Assembly: GCF_027484705.1 (NCBI RefSeq)
Contig: NZ_JAIXSL010000005.1
Span: 1-64,000, forward strand
Direction of reading: 5' to 3'
Origin: Flavobacterium sp.
GTDB lineage: Bacteria > Bacteroidota > Bacteroidia > Flavobacteriales > Flavobacteriaceae
DNA length: 64,000 bases
The notes beneath the pieces were generated by a model that was not told where the DNA came from, did not search any database, and saw only the letters and a program-made list of their open reading frames with translations. A program made the position numbers and the translations under genes. Positions within the stretch are counted from its first letter, which is position 1. The number at the start of each line of letters is the position of its first letter. Of the stretch, positions 1-9,085 are shown piece by piece.

Positions 1-98
1 AATATGTCATATTTTGTATCAATAGGAATAACCTCTTCATTCTGTCCAAAGGAACAAAAAGCTAATAATAAAAGTAATAATGTTATTTGAAGTCTCAT
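1..98 (-). CDS. Secreted protein, N-terminal fragment (cut by window edge)
   Basis: Reading leftward from an ATG at 96-98, the open frame runs off the window start. The 32 visible residues begin MRLQ, continue with a long Leu/Ile-rich stretch and reach AFCSFGQNEE, a typical flavobacterial Sec signal peptide ending near the Gly/Gln. The Cys before SFGQ is preceded by Phe, so a lipobox is unlikely. No mature domain is visible, so function cannot be assigned. It lies on the same strand as the recombinase and downstream of it, 113 bp away. Confidence 0.55.
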   Translation of the reverse strand, partial: MRLQITLLLLLLAFCSFGQNEEVIPIDTKYDI

Positions 99-211
99 TT
101 TTTAATCATTTCTGGTAACTACTTTATACCTCCATAAAATTCATCCAAAAACATCATTTTCCGAATAGATAAGTATGAAAATATGGGCGTTTTATTTTGC
201 TAATATACTAA

Positions 212-1255
212 TTATAAGTCGTCAAACGGGCTTCTGATTTGTTGAAGGTTTTTTGTGCTTACATGAGTATATATTTCAGTAGTTTTACTACTGCTGTGGC
301 CCAATAATTCCTGAATGTAGCGTAAATCTGTTCCGCTCTCCAGCAAATGAGTTGCATAACTATGACGTAACCAATGCAAGGAAACAGGTTTATCTATTCC
401 AGCCTTTTCTAGAGCCAGTTTTAAGACGCTTTGCAGGCTTTTTTCTGAATAACGTTCGCCTTTATTTTGACCTTCAAACAACCAGACTTTGGGTTTGTAG
501 CCCATATAATATTCGCGCAACATGTTTAAAATTCTCGGCGATAATGGCGCTATACGATCTTTTTTGCCTTTCGCTTGATGAATAAAAATGAGGTTTCTTT
601 TAGAGTCGATGTCGGCGGGTTTTAGGTTCAGCAATTCCCCGCGCCGCAATCCGCAACTGTAGATCAGGCAAAGCATCACTCGATGTTTTATGTTGACATG
701 CGCATTCAAAATAAGCCTGACTTCTTCCTTGCTTAGCACATTGGGGAGCAGTCTTTCGCGCTTCGGGCGATGGATTGCGCTCATTTCGATTTTCTTATTT
801 TGTACCGTTGAATAAAATAATTTGATTGCATTGACGATTTGATTTTGGTAGGATGGCGATAGATTATTCTTCAATATATAGTCGTTATTGAATTGGATCA
901 GATCGTCATTTGAAATTTCCTTAACAGATTTATCCTTAAAAAAATACAGGAAATTACCCAAACATTCCGTATAAGTTTTGATGGTGTTAGGACTGTATCT
1001 TTTCGACAACAACCAGTTTTTGAATTTCTGTGCCTGCTCCAAATTGTCTAATGTGGGAATTTTTAAAGGTTCAGCTGTGATTTTGAAGCGGTGTCGGTTT
1101 TCTTCCGTGTCGGGCAGATGCCATACTTTCAGAGATTGGCTCCATCGGGCATCAACGATGGCTCTCATTCGCTCGATGTAAATCGGATCATATTCAAAAG
1201 AAACAGCAATGCGTTTCTCGAGTTTGTAGATAATCAGTTTGGCTTTCCATTCCAT
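212..1255 (-). CDS. Tyrosine-type site-specific recombinase (integrase family)
   Basis: 347 aa. An extra N-terminal module (about residues 8-60, containing ARWSQSLKVWHLPD) is of a kind found on Bacteroidota integrases. A SAM-like core-binding domain follows (about 68-155) and then the catalytic domain (about 170-340). The active-site set is complete: R204 (GLRRGEL), a Lys in AKGKKDR (about 229-232), H294 and R297 (HWLRH), H320 (LLGH) and the nucleophile Y329 (IYTHV). It should cut and rejoin DNA by a 3'-phosphotyrosine mechanism. It is longer than XerC/XerD (about 300 aa) because of the extra module, so it is probably not the dif recombinase. No att site, tRNA gene or phage gene is nearby; it sits alone beside housekeeping genes. 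Confidence 0.9.
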   Translation of the reverse strand: MEWKAKLIIYKLEKRIAVSFEYDPIYIERMRAIVDARWSQSLKVWHLPDTEENRHRFKITAEPLKIPTLDNLEQAQKFKNWLLSKRYSPNTIKTYTECLGNFLYFFKDKSVKEISNDDLIQFNNDYILKNNLSPSYQNQIVNAIKLFYSTVQNKKIEMSAIHRPKRERLLPNVLSKEEVRLILNAHVNIKHRVMLCLIYSCGLRRGELLNLKPADIDSKRNLIFIHQAKGKKDRIAPLSPRILNMLREYYMGYKPKVWLFEGQNKGERYSEKSLQSVLKLALEKAGIDKPVSLHWLRHSYATHLLESGTDLRYIQELLGHSSSKTTEIYTHVSTKNLQQIRSPFDDL

Positions 1256-1344
1256 GGCGTGTATATTTTATAGCTATTCGTAATTAAAACTAAAGATATA
1301 AAAAATAATAAATCGATGTTGGCTTTTGTTTTTGTGGTAAATGC

Positions 1345-1352
1345 TATTTTTG
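1345..1352 (+). promoter_or_regulatory. Promoter -7 box of pyrD
   Basis: TATTTTTG matches the Bacteroidota TAnnTTTG element, with a TTTG about 16 nt upstream (1325-1328). It overlaps the more upstream in-frame ATG at 1341, which argues for the pyrD start at 1371. Confidence 0.65.
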
Positions 1353-1370
1353 CAGCACAACAACACTACT

Positions 1371-2390
1371 ATGTACAAACTTCTAATTCGTCCCATTCTT
1401 TTCTGGTTTGATCCTGAAAAGGTGCATTATTTTACATTTACCTGGATACGGCGTCTGTCTAAAATTCCGGGAATGACTTTACTATTTCGTAAGCTTTATT
1501 TCGTGGATGATTCCAGATTGGAGCGTGAAGTATTCGGATTGACCTTTAAAAACCCTGTTGGGCTTGCGGCTGGTTTCGATAAGGATGCCAAACTTTATCA
1601 GGAACTTTCGAACTTCGGATTTGGATTCATCGAAATCGGAACTTTGACGCCAAAACCTCAAGATGGAAATCCTAAAAAACGCTTGTTCCGGTTAAAAGAA
1701 GATCAGGCCATTATCAATCGCATGGGATTCAACAATGGCGGCGTAGAAGCTGCTGTTTTAAGATTGAAAGAGAATCATGGTGTGCTCATCGGCGGGAATA
1801 TCGGTAAAAACAAACTGACACCCAACGAAAACGCTACGTCTGATTATGAGATCTGTTTTGAGGCTTTGTATGAGGTTGTAGATTATTTCGTGGTCAATGT
1901 AAGTTCTCCGAATACCCCGAATTTACGCGAACTTCAGGATAAAAAGCCGTTGACGGAATTATTACAGACACTTCAAAATAAAAACGAAACCAAGGCCAAG
2001 CCAAAACCGATTTTGTTGAAAATCGCACCCGATTTGACTGATGAACAGCTTTTGGATATCATTGATATTGTAAAAACCACAAAAATCGCCGGAGTGATTG
2101 CTACGAATACTACGACTTCAAGAGAAAATTTGCATTCTGAAAATCAAAAGGAAGTTGGCGGATTATCAGGAAAGCCACTCACGAACCGTTCGACGGAAGT
2201 CATTCGGTTTCTTTCCCAGAAAAGCAACAAAGCCTTTCCGATTATTGGCGTAGGAGGTATCCATACAGCGAAAGATGCGCTCGATAAATTGGAGGCAGGA
2301 GCGAGCTTGGTCCAATTATACACTGGATTTATCTACGAAGGCCCAGCGTTGGTAAAAGCAATCAATAAGAAAATCTTAGAGCGATTGTAA
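1371..2390 (+). CDS. pyrD: Dihydroorotate dehydrogenase (quinone), class 2
   Basis: 339 aa from ATG 1371. An in-frame ATG at 1341 would overlap the promoter, and its 10 extra residues do not look like PyrD. Oxidises dihydroorotate to orotate in pyrimidine synthesis, passing electrons to membrane quinone. The N-terminal helical extension ([19 protein letters not shown], about 1-40) is the class 2 membrane/quinone-binding segment. The FMN barrel carries GLAAGFDKD (64-72), NRMGFNN (116-122) and [11 protein letters not shown] (176-186). By analogy with E. coli S175 the catalytic base is S179. The last 15 bp overlap the convergent DUF3307 gene. Confidence 0.97.
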   Translation: MYKLLIRPILFWFDPEKVHYFTFTWIRRLSKIPGMTLLFRKLYFVDDSRLEREVFGLTFKNPVGLAAGFDKDAKLYQELSNFGFGFIEIGTLTPKPQDGNPKKRLFRLKEDQAIINRMGFNNGGVEAAVLRLKENHGVLIGGNIGKNKLTPNENATSDYEICFEALYEVVDYFVVNVSSPNTPNLRELQDKKPLTELLQTLQNKNETKAKPKPILLKIAPDLTDEQLLDIIDIVKTTKIAGVIATNTTTSRENLHSENQKEVGGLSGKPLTNRSTEVIRFLSQKSNKAFPIIGVGGIHTAKDALDKLEAGASLVQLYTGFIYEGPALVKAINKKILERL

Positions 2391-3086
2391 AGCGAATTCG
2401 ACTACAAAACCTGTAACCATTGCTATTCCGAAACTTAACAGTGTTCCGATCAATACGTATTCGGTGAGTTTGCGGTCTTTGGCTTCTTTGAGATCGCCGA
2501 ACCTGAAAATCGATTTTGCGGCCAATAGAAATCCGATGGCTTCAAAATGGCCCGTGATGATAAAAAAGAAAACGAACAAGCGTTCGAGGATTCCGATGTA
2601 ATTTCCTGCGTTTTCCAATGAATCGTCTTTTTGATTCTGTTCTTCGGGCGTCCAGATCGAGATGCTGTTTTTAATGGTGATCGATGTTGGTTTGGTTAAT
2701 AAAATTATGCCTGTGGCTACAATCCAAAATCTGTTGTCGAAATCGTAAAAGACTATTTTTTGATGGTGGTAAAAGTAGGCGATTCCCAATAAAATCAATA
2801 CGTGTAGAGCTTGATCCACAACAAACCAAAGGCGCTTGGTTTTATTTTTCTGGAAATGTAATTTTAAAAAATCAATGAAACCGTGCGTAATCGCCAACAC
2901 CAACGCCCATTTTCCAAAAGCCATTTCGCCCACGATGATCCAAGCCAAAATACCGTGAAGCAAGGTGTGGAGATACAAATAAACACTTTTGTATTGTTGT
3001 TTCTCTTTGTCTTTGACCCAAGCTGTCGGTTGCAACAGAAAGTCGCCCAACAAATGCGCTAAAAGCAATTTCACGAACAGCATCAT
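2376..3086 (-). CDS. DUF3307 family membrane protein
   Basis: 236 aa with about six hydrophobic segments. The start, with [14 protein letters not shown] and the following HTLLHG, is characteristic of the DUF3307 family, whose function is not established. The start overlaps the stop of the satD-like gene by 4 nt (ATGA), so the two are translationally coupled and probably act together. The 3' end overlaps pyrD by 15 bp. A second ATG directly follows the first, so the start could be 3083. Confidence 0.85.
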   Translation of the reverse strand: MMLFVKLLLAHLLGDFLLQPTAWVKDKEKQQYKSVYLYLHTLLHGILAWIIVGEMAFGKWALVLAITHGFIDFLKLHFQKNKTKRLWFVVDQALHVLILLGIAYFYHHQKIVFYDFDNRFWIVATGIILLTKPTSITIKNSISIWTPEEQNQKDDSLENAGNYIGILERLFVFFFIITGHFEAIGFLLAAKSIFRFGDLKEAKDRKLTEYVLIGTLLSFGIAMVTGFVVEFALQSL

Positions 3087-3688
3087 AGCGTTTTCATTTT
3101 TTGTTTGTAGTAGTTTTCGAGTTCGAGCACCAGATCAAATTGAGCGCGTTTGCGTCTGCGGCTTACGGCGGCCTGATTGATTTTTAGCAGGTTTCCCATT
3201 TCTTCCTGCGACAATGTCGGATTTTCAATCGCCATCAGAACGAATTCTGCAGACTGTACAAGCCAATGGTTCATGAACGTTTGAGATAATCTTAGCATCA
3301 GATTCATTTCTTCATCGAGAATGGCATTTCCAGTATTGACTGCTAAAGTATTTTTCTGTTTTCTCAACTGTTCGAAAAGTTCTCCAGAGCGTACGAATGC
3401 GGTTCCGTTGCTTTCCGATATTTTATCAGTAGCGTAGGTTTTATCGCCAATACCGATGCTCATGCGGGCGTCGAGTTTAATCGTTTTTAGATAGGCTTTG
3501 ATTTTTATCGCGGTTCTAAGCGCTTCTTCAGGTTCGGAAACTTCAAGCTGAAACTCATCGCCGCGGAAAATTTCCCATTGTTCCGGGTTGCTTCCGTGTG
3601 TATTCAAAATGCGTTTCAAACCATCCATCCAAAGGGTTGAGGACAGTTTTCTCGAGTTGATGATATCGCCGGTGATAATACTAATCAT
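3083..3688 (-). CDS. SatD family protein with C-terminal HTH
   Basis: 201 aa from ATG 3688 (a TTG two codons upstream is less likely). The N-terminal part, with ITGDIINSRKL, FRGDEFQLEV and MSIGIGDK, matches the SatD family, named after a gene of a streptococcal sat operon. The GDEFQ-like motif recalls cyclase-fold proteins. The C-terminal 45 residues form a helix-turn-helix (SQEEMGNLLKINQAAVSRRRKRA) that could bind DNA. It is the first gene of a pair with DUF3307 (4-nt overlap). Its promoter (-7 box 3692-3699) nearly touches the ATG, and three operator-like repeats lie directly upstream, which suggests autoregulation; that part is inference. Confidence 0.82.
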   Translation of the reverse strand: MISIITGDIINSRKLSSTLWMDGLKRILNTHGSNPEQWEIFRGDEFQLEVSEPEEALRTAIKIKAYLKTIKLDARMSIGIGDKTYATDKISESNGTAFVRSGELFEQLRKQKNTLAVNTGNAILDEEMNLMLRLSQTFMNHWLVQSAEFVLMAIENPTLSQEEMGNLLKINQAAVSRRRKRAQFDLVLELENYYKQKMKTL

Positions 3689-3691
3689 GTT

Positions 3692-3699
3692 CAAATATA
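3692..3699 (-). promoter_or_regulatory. Promoter -7 box of satD-like gene
   Basis: On the minus strand TATATTTG is followed after only 3 nt by the ATG at 3688, so the transcript should have almost no leader. Confidence 0.6.
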
Positions 3700-3721
3700 A
3701 TAAAAGTTTCTATGAAATCAC

Positions 3722-3800
3722 TTATTACCAAATAACGTAATATTAAAAATTATTACCAAATAACGTAATATTTATGATTATTACCAAATAATGTAATATT
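3722..3800. repeat. Three 28-bp-spaced operator-like repeats
   Basis: The unit TATTACCAAATAACGTAATA occurs at 3724-3743, 3752-3771 and, with one change (ACG to ATG), 3780-3799; the start-to-start spacing is exactly 28 bp. Flanking TT extends the identity. Each unit is itself an inverted repeat, TATTAC-N8-GTAATA, as expected for a dimeric HTH protein. The array fills the divergent region between the satD-like gene and the HMG-CoA lyase gene, upstream of both -7 boxes. The obvious candidate binder is the HTH domain of the SatD-like protein. Confidence 0.8.
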
Positions 3801-3840
3801 AATTTTACTTCAAACGATTTCGTACTATCAATTTCTTTGT

Positions 3841-3848
3841 TATATTTG
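3841..3848 (+). promoter_or_regulatory. Promoter -7 box of HMG-CoA lyase gene
   Basis: TATATTTG, 6 nt before the ATG at 3855. It overlaps the possible upstream start at 3837 and so supports 3855. A leaderless or near-leaderless mRNA is implied. Confidence 0.6.
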
Positions 3849-3854
3849 GCCTTC

Positions 3855-4718
3855 ATGAAACCAATCAAAATCATCGAATGTCCGCGCGACGCCATGCAAG
3901 GCATCAAGCCTTTTATCCCTACGGAACGAAAGGTTTCCTACATACAGTCGTTGTTACGCGTGGGTTTTGATACGATCGATTTTGGCAGTTTCGTTTCGCC
4001 CAAAGCCATTCCGCAGATGCAGGATACCGCTGAGGTTCTAGCGCAACTTGATTTATCGCAGACTACCAGCAAACTACTCGCGATTATCGCCAATACGCAA
4101 GGTGCGGTTTCGGCTTCACAGCACAAAGAAATACAATATTTAGGTTTTCCATTTTCCATTTCAGAGAACTTCCAGATGCGGAATACGCACAAAACCATTG
4201 CGGAATCATTGATCACTTTACAGGAAATCCTGAACATTGCCGACCAAAGCAACAAAGAAGTCGTCGCTTACCTTTCGATGGGTTTCGGAAATCCGTACGG
4301 CGATCCGTGGAATGTAGAAATCGTAGGCGAGTGGACCGAAAAACTCTCCCAAATGGGCGTCAAGATTCTGTCACTTTCTGATACCGTCGGAAGCTCCACG
4401 CCCGAAGTGATTACGTACTTGTTTTCAAACCTGATTCCCAAATATCCGCAAATCGAATTCGGGGCGCACCTGCATACCACGCCCGACAAATGGTTCGAGA
4501 AAATTGATGCGGCCTATAAAGCCGGTTGCCGACGTTACGATGGCGCGATTCAGGGTTTTGGAGGTTGTCCGATGGCGAAAGACGATCTTACAGGCAATAT
4601 GCCGACCGAGAAATTGTTGTCTTATTTCACGGCACAAAAGGAAAACACGGGCACAAGTCCGATGAGTTTCGAGAGCAGTTACAACGAAGCCTCAAAGCTT
4701 TTTGGCGAGTTTCATTAG
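3855..4718 (+). CDS. Hydroxymethylglutaryl-CoA lyase
   Basis: 287 aa. Cleaves HMG-CoA to acetoacetate and acetyl-CoA in leucine degradation. The HMGL-like TIM barrel has the catalytic and metal-binding residues R11-D12 (ECPRDAMQ), H205 and H207 (GAHLHTT), the active-site C238 in GFGGCPMA and N248. Length fits bacterial enzymes. ATG 3855 was chosen because the promoter box overlaps the alternative start 18 nt upstream. Divergent from the satD-like gene across the operator-like repeats; convergent with the P-type ATPase gene, with a hairpin repeat filling the gap. Confidence 0.93.
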   Translation: MKPIKIIECPRDAMQGIKPFIPTERKVSYIQSLLRVGFDTIDFGSFVSPKAIPQMQDTAEVLAQLDLSQTTSKLLAIIANTQGAVSASQHKEIQYLGFPFSISENFQMRNTHKTIAESLITLQEILNIADQSNKEVVAYLSMGFGNPYGDPWNVEIVGEWTEKLSQMGVKILSLSDTVGSSTPEVITYLFSNLIPKYPQIEFGAHLHTTPDKWFEKIDAAYKAGCRRYDGAIQGFGGCPMAKDDLTGNMPTEKLLSYFTAQKENTGTSPMSFESSYNEASKLFGEFH

Positions 4719-4798
4719 AAGCTAATCCCGCTGTCATTCCAATCTTTGTCTTTCTAAAGAAGAAAGCCAAAGGATATTCCCTTCCATCGGGGCTAGGG
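4717..4798 (+). repeat. Flavobacterial structured intergenic repeat, copy C
   Basis: Begins at the HMG-CoA lyase stop codon and ends at the ATPase stop codon. Conserved ends are GAAGCT..TCCCGCT and ATCGGGGCTAGG, which can pair (AGC with GCT, CCCG with CGGG, one side bulged). The central hairpin ATCTTTG..CAAAGGAT has the tip stem CTTTCT/AGAAAG. The same architecture with a different tip recurs at 18365-18447 and 43082-43162. Between convergent genes it may also act as a terminator. Confidence 0.8.
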
Positions 4799-7294
4799 TT
4801 ATCGTCTGCGCACCAACTTATAGATTTCAATCCACAAAACGGCCACGCTACCGACCAAAATACTGACGCCTAATTGCGCGCCACTAATCGCATCGAAAGC
4901 GAAAAATTTAGAGAACACAGGCACAAACAGCAACAACGAAGTAATCAAAACCGTAATCCCGATAATCAGCGGCACAAGGTTGTTTTTATATCGGATCGTC
5001 GTAATTATCGAATAGTAAAACGAGCGGTTTTCTAAAGTCAGTACAATATTGGCGACAATCAAAGTAAGGAACACAATGGTTCTTGTTTGCGCTTCCGTAC
5101 AGTTTTCCGCAATACAATACTGATAAACGAACAGCAATCCGAGCGTAATCACCAAACCTTGAATGATGCTGATCGTAATTTCTTTCCAGTTGAAAAAAGT
5201 TGTGGTCAGCGGTCTGGGTTTCTGTAACATCAGGTTACTTTCCATCGGTTCGTTTTCATAAATGATCGAACAGGTCGGACCCATGATGATTTCCAAAAAG
5301 ATGATGTGTACCGGCGAGAAAATATTCGGATACATCCAACCCAAAGCGAGTGGTAGAAACACAATCAGGATAATCGGAATGTGGATCGAGATGATATATT
5401 GTATCGCTTTTTTAAGGTTGACGTAAATTTTCCGTCCCATCGCAATCGCGTCGGTCATTTTCGAAAAATCATCGTCTACCAATATAAGGTTCGCAGCTTC
5501 TTTGGCAATCTCAGTTCCTTTTTTGCCCATCGCTATTCCGATGTGCGCTGATTTCAACGCAGGACCGTCGTTCACACCATCACCGGTCATCGCCACGATC
5601 TGATGGCTGTCTTTGAGCGCTTCGATGATTTTGAGTTTGGCTTCGGGAAACATTCTCGTGAAGATGCTGGTTTCGAGGACTTTCTCTTTTAAGGTAGCCT
5701 TGTCCATGGTCATTAAGGCATCGCCATTTAGAACTGCGGCATTGTTTTTAAAATCCACTTGTTTGGCAATGGTTGCTGTCGTCGCGGCATTATCTCCGGT
5801 GACGATTTTCACCTCGATTCCGGCTTTGTAGAATGTTTCCAGAACGGCTTTGATATTGGCTTTCGGCGGATCGTAAAAAGCGACCAAACCTTTAAATTGG
5901 AATTTAAATTCCTGTTGCGTTTTTGGATAATCTTTTCCGGTAAAGTCAGCCACGCCAACTCCTAACACGCGATAACCTTGATTGGACATATTATCGACTG
6001 CGTCAAGAATCTGTTGGGTTTCTTTTTTGGAAAGTTTCGAACAGGCGATTAAGGCTTCAGGCGCTCCTTTAGCAGCGATGATGCGGTTTCCTTTTTTGTT
6101 TTCAAAAATATGCGTCATCATCGGCGGTTTGCCGCTCAGTGGATATTCATGGACGAGTTTGTAATCAGGGCGTTCGTCTTTGGTTTTGAGTTTGGTGTAA
6201 GCTTCGTGCAAAGCGATTTCCATGGCGTCAAACGGAATCGGTTCGCTGGCCCACATCGACAAAGTCAATAATTCCTGAGCGTTGGTAGTAAGTTTCTCGT
6301 TAGGATTTTGAATCGCATCATCAGCCAATGTATACCATTGTGCCAAACTCATTTTATTTTCGGTTAGCGTTCCGGTTTTGTCGGTGCAGATTACGGTCGC
6401 GCTTCCTAAAGTTTCTACGGTTTTGGTTTGTTTGACGATGATGCCCATTTTGAGCAATCGCCAAGCACCCAAAGCCATAAAAGAAGTGAAAGCCACCGGA
6501 ATTTCTTCAGGAATCACGCTCATGGCAATCGTCAGCGCTTTGAGCAAACTCGCCAGAAATTGTTGCGAATGATAGTAATTGATGCCCCAGACAATCGCAA
6601 AAATGATTAATCCAATAACCGACATTTTTTTGACGAAGTTGGTGATCTGAATCTGTAGCGGTGTTTTTTCTTCTTCAATCGAAGCGATACTGGCACCGAT
6701 TTTTCCGAGCTGGGTTTGGTTTCCAATCGCGATTACTTTGCAGATGGCCAAACCGCTGGCTGTGATGGTTCCTTGAAAAACCTGTTTGTTTTCGGATGTT
6801 TCATTTTTGAACACTGCTAAAGATTCGCCAGTCAGAATCGATTCATTTACGGAAAAATCATTCGATTGAAGGATTATTCCATCTGCCGGAATAAAGGCGC
6901 CTTCTTCAATTTGAACACAATCGCCCAAAACAATTTCTTCGCTCGGGATTTCAATCAGATTCCCGCCGCGTATCACTTTGCTTTTGGGTTGCGACAATTT
7001 GCGTAACGATTCAATCGCGTTGTGGCTTCTTGATTCCTGATATAAAGAAATGGCTGAAACCAATACAATCGCTGCGGTCATAAAGATGCCATCGCCATAA
7101 TCGCCAGTGATAAAATAAATGGTTGCAGCGGCGATTAGCAAAATAAACATAGGTTCTTTTACCATGTCTTCTAAAGAATGCCAGAAATGATTTTTTTCCT
7201 GATGCTTCAGGGAATTTTCTCCGTTGGTGATTCTGGATTGCCGTACTTCGCTTTCAGAAAGTCCGGATATGATTTGGTTTTGTGTTGTCGTCAT
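4799..7294 (-). CDS. Cation-translocating P-type ATPase (P2-like, noncanonical ion site)
   Basis: 831 aa from ATG 7294 (a GTG directly upstream is in frame). Order: N-terminal cation_ATPase_N segment (1-70), actuator domain with TGES (155-158), M4 with PEEIP (262-266), phosphorylation motif DKTGTLT with D305, nucleotide-binding domain with KGAPEA (409-414), hinge GDGVND (571-576) and about six C-terminal helices. It couples ATP hydrolysis to cation transport, probably at the inner membrane. M4 has PEEIP instead of the Ca2+-pump PEGLP, and M6 reads FLEIIMGPTC where SERCA has its NLVTDG ligands. Ca2+ or Mn2+ specificity therefore cannot be assumed. Monocistronic by spacing. Confidence 0.9.
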   Translation of the reverse strand: MTTTQNQIISGLSESEVRQSRITNGENSLKHQEKNHFWHSLEDMVKEPMFILLIAAATIYFITGDYGDGIFMTAAIVLVSAISLYQESRSHNAIESLRKLSQPKSKVIRGGNLIEIPSEEIVLGDCVQIEEGAFIPADGIILQSNDFSVNESILTGESLAVFKNETSENKQVFQGTITASGLAICKVIAIGNQTQLGKIGASIASIEEEKTPLQIQITNFVKKMSVIGLIIFAIVWGINYYHSQQFLASLLKALTIAMSVIPEEIPVAFTSFMALGAWRLLKMGIIVKQTKTVETLGSATVICTDKTGTLTENKMSLAQWYTLADDAIQNPNEKLTTNAQELLTLSMWASEPIPFDAMEIALHEAYTKLKTKDERPDYKLVHEYPLSGKPPMMTHIFENKKGNRIIAAKGAPEALIACSKLSKKETQQILDAVDNMSNQGYRVLGVGVADFTGKDYPKTQQEFKFQFKGLVAFYDPPKANIKAVLETFYKAGIEVKIVTGDNAATTATIAKQVDFKNNAAVLNGDALMTMDKATLKEKVLETSIFTRMFPEAKLKIIEALKDSHQIVAMTGDGVNDGPALKSAHIGIAMGKKGTEIAKEAANLILVDDDFSKMTDAIAMGRKIYVNLKKAIQYIISIHIPIILIVFLPLALGWMYPNIFSPVHIIFLEIIMGPTCSIIYENEPMESNLMLQKPRPLTTTFFNWKEITISIIQGLVITLGLLFVYQYCIAENCTEAQTRTIVFLTLIVANIVLTLENRSFYYSIITTIRYKNNLVPLIIGITVLITSLLLFVPVFSKFFAFDAISGAQLGVSILVGSVAVLWIEIYKLVRRR

Positions 7295-7409
7295 CACGAT
7301 GGAAGTAAGGTTAAAATTGAAATGAAGTGATTCGGATTCAATCTTTTACTTCTTGCAATTTACTCATTTTTTATGATAAAATTATTACACTTTTCCGGCT
7401 AAAATTATC

Positions 7410-7417
7410 TATATTTG
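7410..7417 (+). promoter_or_regulatory. Promoter -7 box of guaB
   Basis: TATATTTG, 31 nt before the guaB ATG, matching TAnnTTTG. Confidence 0.65.
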
Positions 7418-7448
7418 CCCGCAATTTAACTACAACACACAAATTGCA

Positions 7449-8921
7449 ATGAAGGCACACCACTCCAAAATCGTCGGTGAAGGATTAACCTACGACGATG
7501 TCCTGCTCGTTCCGAATTACTCTAATATTTTACCGCGTGAAGTCAGTATTCAGTCGAAATTTTCGAGGAATATCACGCTCAACGTTCCTATAGTTTCTGC
7601 CGCAATGGATACCGTCACCGAAAGCTCGATGGCCATTGCGATGGCTCAGGAAGGCGGTATTGGCGTTTTACACAAGAACATGACCATAGAACAACAAGCT
7701 GCGAAAGTACGTAAAGTGAAGCGTGCCGAATCGGGAATGATCATCGATCCGGTGACTTTGCCTTTAACTGCTACGGTTGCCGATGCGAAAAACGCGATGA
7801 AAGAATTCGGTATAGGAGGAATTCCTATAGTTGATGACCAGAAAATTTTAAAAGGTATCGTAACCAACCGCGATTTGCGTTTTGAAAAGAACAATGTGCG
7901 ACCGATTGTTGAGGTGATGACGAGTGAGAACTTAATTACCGTTGCAGAAGGTACTTCGCTCGAACAAGCGGAAGTGGTTTTACAAGGAAATAAGATTGAG
8001 AAACTTCCCGTCGTCAATACCGATTATAAACTGGTAGGATTGATTACGTTCAGAGATATTACCAAACTCACCCAAAAACCTATTGCGAATAAAGATACTT
8101 TCGGTCGTTTGCGCGTAGCTGCTGCGATTGGCGTTACCGCTGATGCCGTTCATAGAGCCGAAGCTTTGGTCAATGCCGGCGTGGATGCGATCATCATTGA
8201 CACTGCACACGGACATACGGAAGGCGTCGTTACGGTTCTGAAAGAAGTCAAAACAAAATTCCCAAACCTTGATGTGATTGTCGGCAACATTGCTACTGCA
8301 GAAGCCGCCCAATTTCTAGTGGCGCACGGCGCTGATGGTGTTAAAGTCGGTATCGGTCCGGGTTCCATTTGTACGACTAGGGTAGTGGCAGGCGTTGGTT
8401 TTCCTCAATTTTCTGCGGTTCTGGAAGTAGCGGCTGCAATTAAAGGCAGTGGCGTTCCCGTGATTGCTGATGGTGGCATCCGATATACAGGTGACATTCC
8501 AAAAGCGATAGCCGCGGGAGCTGATTGTGTGATGCTCGGTTCGTTGCTTGCCGGAACAAAAGAATCTCCCGGTGAAACCATTATTTTTGAAGGAAGAAAA
8601 TTCAAATCGTATCGTGGCATGGGTTCGGTGGAAGCGATGCAGGAAGGTTCCAAAGACCGTTATTTTCAGGATGTGGAAGACGATGTAAAGAAACTGGTTC
8701 CTGAAGGAATTGTAGGTCGCGTTCCTTACAAAGGCGAACTCAACGAAAGCATGCAACAATTCATTGGCGGATTGCGCGCCGGAATGGGGTATTGCGGCTC
8801 CAAAGACATTCCGACTTTGCAGGAAACCGGAAGGTTTGTTCGTATCACTGCAAGTGGCATTAATGAAAGCCATCCGCATAATGTGACCATTACTAAAGAA
8901 GCTCCGAATTATTCGAGGTAA
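7449..8921 (+). CDS. guaB: Inosine-5'-monophosphate dehydrogenase
   Basis: 490 aa, full length. Oxidises IMP to XMP with NAD+, the committed step of GMP synthesis. A TIM barrel is interrupted by two CBS domains (about 97-155 and 157-215). The catalytic Cys is C308 in [11 protein letters not shown]. The flap segment [10 protein letters not shown] and the C-terminal GMGYCG are present. It starts at [20 protein letters not shown], the usual family N-terminus. Single gene with its own promoter and a good terminator (8946-8980). Confidence 0.98.
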   Translation: MKAHHSKIVGEGLTYDDVLLVPNYSNILPREVSIQSKFSRNITLNVPIVSAAMDTVTESSMAIAMAQEGGIGVLHKNMTIEQQAAKVRKVKRAESGMIIDPVTLPLTATVADAKNAMKEFGIGGIPIVDDQKILKGIVTNRDLRFEKNNVRPIVEVMTSENLITVAEGTSLEQAEVVLQGNKIEKLPVVNTDYKLVGLITFRDITKLTQKPIANKDTFGRLRVAAAIGVTADAVHRAEALVNAGVDAIIIDTAHGHTEGVVTVLKEVKTKFPNLDVIVGNIATAEAAQFLVAHGADGVKVGIGPGSICTTRVVAGVGFPQFSAVLEVAAAIKGSGVPVIADGGIRYTGDIPKAIAAGADCVMLGSLLAGTKESPGETIIFEGRKFKSYRGMGSVEAMQEGSKDRYFQDVEDDVKKLVPEGIVGRVPYKGELNESMQQFIGGLRAGMGYCGSKDIPTLQETGRFVRITASGINESHPHNVTITKEAPNYSR

Positions 8922-8945
8922 ATCAACAAGAGGTTCTCAATATTT

Positions 8946-8980
8946 AAAAGCCGTCCGTTCGTGATGGCTTTTTGTTTTTT
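8946..8980 (+). terminator. Rho-independent terminator of guaB
   Basis: Stem AAAAGCCGTC / GATGGCTTTT (one G-U pair) with a 7-nt loop, followed by TTGTTTTTT. Begins 24 bp after the guaB stop. Confidence 0.85.
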
Positions 8981-9048
8981 GGGAACATCGAATTCTAACC
9001 CAAAACGCTTGAATTCTAAGTGACAACAACTGCAGCGGATTAATTCTT

Positions 9049-9056
9049 TACATTTG
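9049..9056 (+). promoter_or_regulatory. Promoter -7 box of lipoprotein gene
   Basis: TACATTTG, 29 nt before the ATG at 9086. Confidence 0.55.
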
Positions 9057-9085
9057 AGATATTCTTCACCAACAAACTATTGATT

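Noticed and set aside
212..1255. Integrase marking an integrative element or phage
   Set aside because: No tRNA gene, direct att repeats, transfer or phage genes around it; pyrD and other core genes follow at once.
3722..3800. Short CRISPR array
   Set aside because: Three units only, 28-bp period with 8-bp gaps, no variable spacers and no cas genes; each unit is an inverted repeat, so an operator array fits better.
8316..8879. 187-aa ORF antisense to guaB
   Set aside because: Entirely within the conserved guaB catalytic region, no signal peptide, promoter or family resemblance.
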